From CAVVDT01 sp963747005 (GTDB taxonomy: Bacteria; Pseudomonadota; Alphaproteobacteria; Rhizobiales; Aestuariivirgaceae), in assembly GCA_963747005.1 (NCBI GenBank), contig CAVVDT010000010.1, positions 62,001 through 126,000 of the forward strand: a stretch of DNA of 64,000 nt, in the 5' to 3' direction. Positions within the stretch are counted from its first letter, which is position 1; the number at the start of each line of letters is the position of its first letter. A program made the translations under genes and the position numbers. Shown here piece by piece: positions 62,759 to 64,000 of the stretch. The notes beneath the pieces were generated by a model, which saw nothing but the letters and a program-made list of their open reading frames with translations, made no database searches and was not told the DNA's origin.

Positions 62759-62809
62759 GATCAGGTTCATGACTTTTGATCGGACCGATCCAAAGTCATG
62801 AACCTGATC
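62759..62809. repeat. Second palindrome before queA
   Basis: Arms GATCAGGTTCATGACTTT (62759-62776) and AAAGTCATGAACCTGATC (62792-62809) are perfect, with an inner GATCGG-CCGATC stem. It would form a very stable hairpin about 20 bp before the queA start. Confidence 0.85.
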
Positions 62810-62828
62810 TAGTCGAGGGCGGGCAAAA

Positions 62829-63917
62829 GTGCGCGTCGATGACTTCGATTTCGACCTGCCGGGCGAACTGATCGCGCTCCGCCCGGCGGTGCCGCGCGAT
62901 GCGGCCCGCCTGCTGGTGGTGCGCCCGGACGGCAAGCCGCCGCTTGAGGACTTGCACGTCACCGACCTGCCGGGCCTGCTGAAGGCGGGGGATGCACTTG
63001 TGTTCAACGACACCAGGGTCATCCCGGCCCGCCTCTACGGGCGGCGCGAGCGCGAGGGCGGCGAGGGGGCCTCCATCGAGGCGACCCTCCATCGCCGTCT
63101 CGACGGCTCGCGCTGGAAGGCCTTCGTCAAGCCGGCCAAGCGGGTGAAGGCGGGCGATCTCATCCGCTTCGGCGGCAAGGGCGAGGCCTGCTATCTGGCG
63201 ACCCTCGATGCCACGGTGGAGGAAAAGGGCGAAGAGGGCGAGGTGACGTTGGCCTTTTCGTTCACCGGCCCGTTCCTCAATGAAAATATCGCCCTTTATG
63301 GCGAAATGCCCCTGCCGCCCTATATCGCCGGCCGCCGGGCGGTGGATGCGCGCGACATCATCGACTATCAGACCGTCTATGCAAGGGCCGAAGGCGCGGT
63401 GGCGGCCCCCACCGCCGGGCTGCACTTCACGCAAGACCTCATGCAAGCCTTGCAAGCGATTCCCGTGGCGATGGAATTCGTCACCCTGCATGTGGGCGCC
63501 GGCACCTTCCTGCCGGTCAAGGCCGCCGATACCGCCGATCACCGCATGCACGAGGAATGGGGCGAGATCGGCCCTCACGTGGCCGCCCGGCTGAACGCGG
63601 TGCGAGAGGCCGGCGGGCGCATCGTGGCGGTCGGCACCACCGCGGCACGGCTTCTGGAAAGTGCCGCCGCCGAGGACGGCACCATCCAGCCCTTCAGCGG
63701 CGCCACCAACATCTTCATCCATCCCGGCTACCGGTTTAGAGCCGTCGATTGCCTGATAACCAATTTCCACCTGCCTCGCTCGACCCTCTTCATGCTGGTT
63801 TCGGCCTTTTGCGGGCTCGATTGCATGAAGAAGGCCTATGCCCATGCCATCGAGAAAGGGTACCGGTTCTATTCCTATGGCGATGCGAGCCTGCTATTCC
63901 CCGCCCGCCATGAGTGA
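62829..63917 (+). CDS. queA: S-adenosylmethionine:tRNA ribosyltransferase-isomerase
   Basis: 362 residues from GTG 62829. VDDFDFDLPGELIALRPAVPRDAARLLV, VFNDTRVIPARLYG, VAAPTAGLHFTQDLM and FVTLHVGAGTFLPVK are QueA motifs; THFHLPRSTLFMLVSAF-type TNFHLPRSTLFMLVSAFCG ends it. It transfers and isomerises the ribose of SAM to preQ1-tRNA to make epoxyqueuosine. The start is close behind a strong hairpin, so translation could be affected. The stop overlaps tgt by 8 bp. Confidence 0.95.
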   Translation: MRVDDFDFDLPGELIALRPAVPRDAARLLVVRPDGKPPLEDLHVTDLPGLLKAGDALVFNDTRVIPARLYGRREREGGEGASIEATLHRRLDGSRWKAFVKPAKRVKAGDLIRFGGKGEACYLATLDATVEEKGEEGEVTLAFSFTGPFLNENIALYGEMPLPPYIAGRRAVDARDIIDYQTVYARAEGAVAAPTAGLHFTQDLMQALQAIPVAMEFVTLHVGAGTFLPVKAADTADHRMHEEWGEIGPHVAARLNAVREAGGRIVAVGTTAARLLESAAAEDGTIQPFSGATNIFIHPGYRFRAVDCLITNFHLPRSTLFMLVSAFCGLDCMKKAYAHAIEKGYRFYSYGDASLLFPARHE

Positions 63918-64000
63918 GCAACAGGTTTCCTTCACGCTCTTGGGCGCCGACGGCGGGGCGCGTCTGGGATGCATCGACACCCCGCGCGGAAAGATCCGCA
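63910..64000 (+). CDS. tgt: Queuine tRNA-ribosyltransferase, N-terminus (truncated by window edge)
   Basis: The ATG at 63910 overlaps the end of queA. The 30 visible residues, SFTLLGADGGARLGCIDTPRGKIR, match the Tgt start (DG-x-A-R-x-G-x-I-x-TPRG-x-I). Tgt exchanges guanine for preQ1 at position 34 of tRNAs with GUN anticodons, the step before QueA. The catalytic domain lies outside the window. Confidence 0.9.
   Translation, partial: MSEQQVSFTLLGADGGARLGCIDTPRGKIR

Overview
The window reads as chromosomal DNA of a GC-rich alphaproteobacterium, most likely order Hyphomicrobiales (Rhizobiales). The reasons are the gene order pcm - tolC/bepC-type - popZ (DUF2497) - valS, RNase J beside parC, dispersed palindromic elements of the kind common in that order, tightly overlapping genes, and strongly GC-biased codon use with long antisense shadow frames. 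Species cannot be fixed from the sequence alone.

Layout. 1-2600: 3' end of RNase J and parC. 2600-25640: a cell-surface polysaccharide region with a GT2/GT4 fusion, a GrdB-like reductase homologue, a second GT4-like gene, KpsS- and KpsC-type beta-Kdo transferases, an OPX-type export lipoprotein, a small stand-alone beta-domain protein, a two-domain glycosyltransferase, an NAD-dependent epimerase, a giant GT4-GT2-beta-beta protein, a methyltransferase, a radical SAM protein overlapping a SPASM-methyltransferase fusion, a sulfotransferase trapped between two 637-bp direct repeats, and an SDR oxidoreductase. No KpsM/T/E transporter genes are seen here. 25800-26420: tRNA-Asn, a PGPGW membrane protein and tRNA-Cys. 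26560-33061: pcm, tolC, popZ, valS. 33062-34890: an AT-richer accessory patch holding an IS1595-family remnant that truncates a DUF4062/TIR-like gene. 34893-39930: gatB, a GNAT, an MFS exporter with a SufR-like regulator and an operator-like palindrome, and nadK.

40051-54781: a large cobalamin cluster in alternating operons: DUF1636-cobU (+), cbiB-cobQ-cobB-cobA (- strand, transcribed cobA to cbiB), cbiD-cbiJ-ldh (+), and a 7-gene minus-strand operon running from a small His-rich membrane protein through cbiX, cbiC, cbiET, cbiL and a cbiG-cbiH fusion to cbiF. CbiX (early cobalt insertion), CbiD and CbiG mark the anaerobic-type (early-cobalt) corrin route. The cbiJ gene carries an apparent single-base frameshift.

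55083-64000: a LysE exporter, an APH-type kinase, a heparan-type sulfotransferase, an AT-rich two-gene island (HD/SAMHD1-like phosphohydrolase plus YwgA-like winged-helix protein), an FMN-dependent alpha-hydroxy-acid dehydrogenase, coaD, two cyclophilins, queA and the start of tgt. The HD/YwgA-like pair is the best candidate for a little-described, possibly defensive system. The SPASM-methyltransferase split arrangement and the sulfotransferase integration between direct repeats are the most unusual structures.
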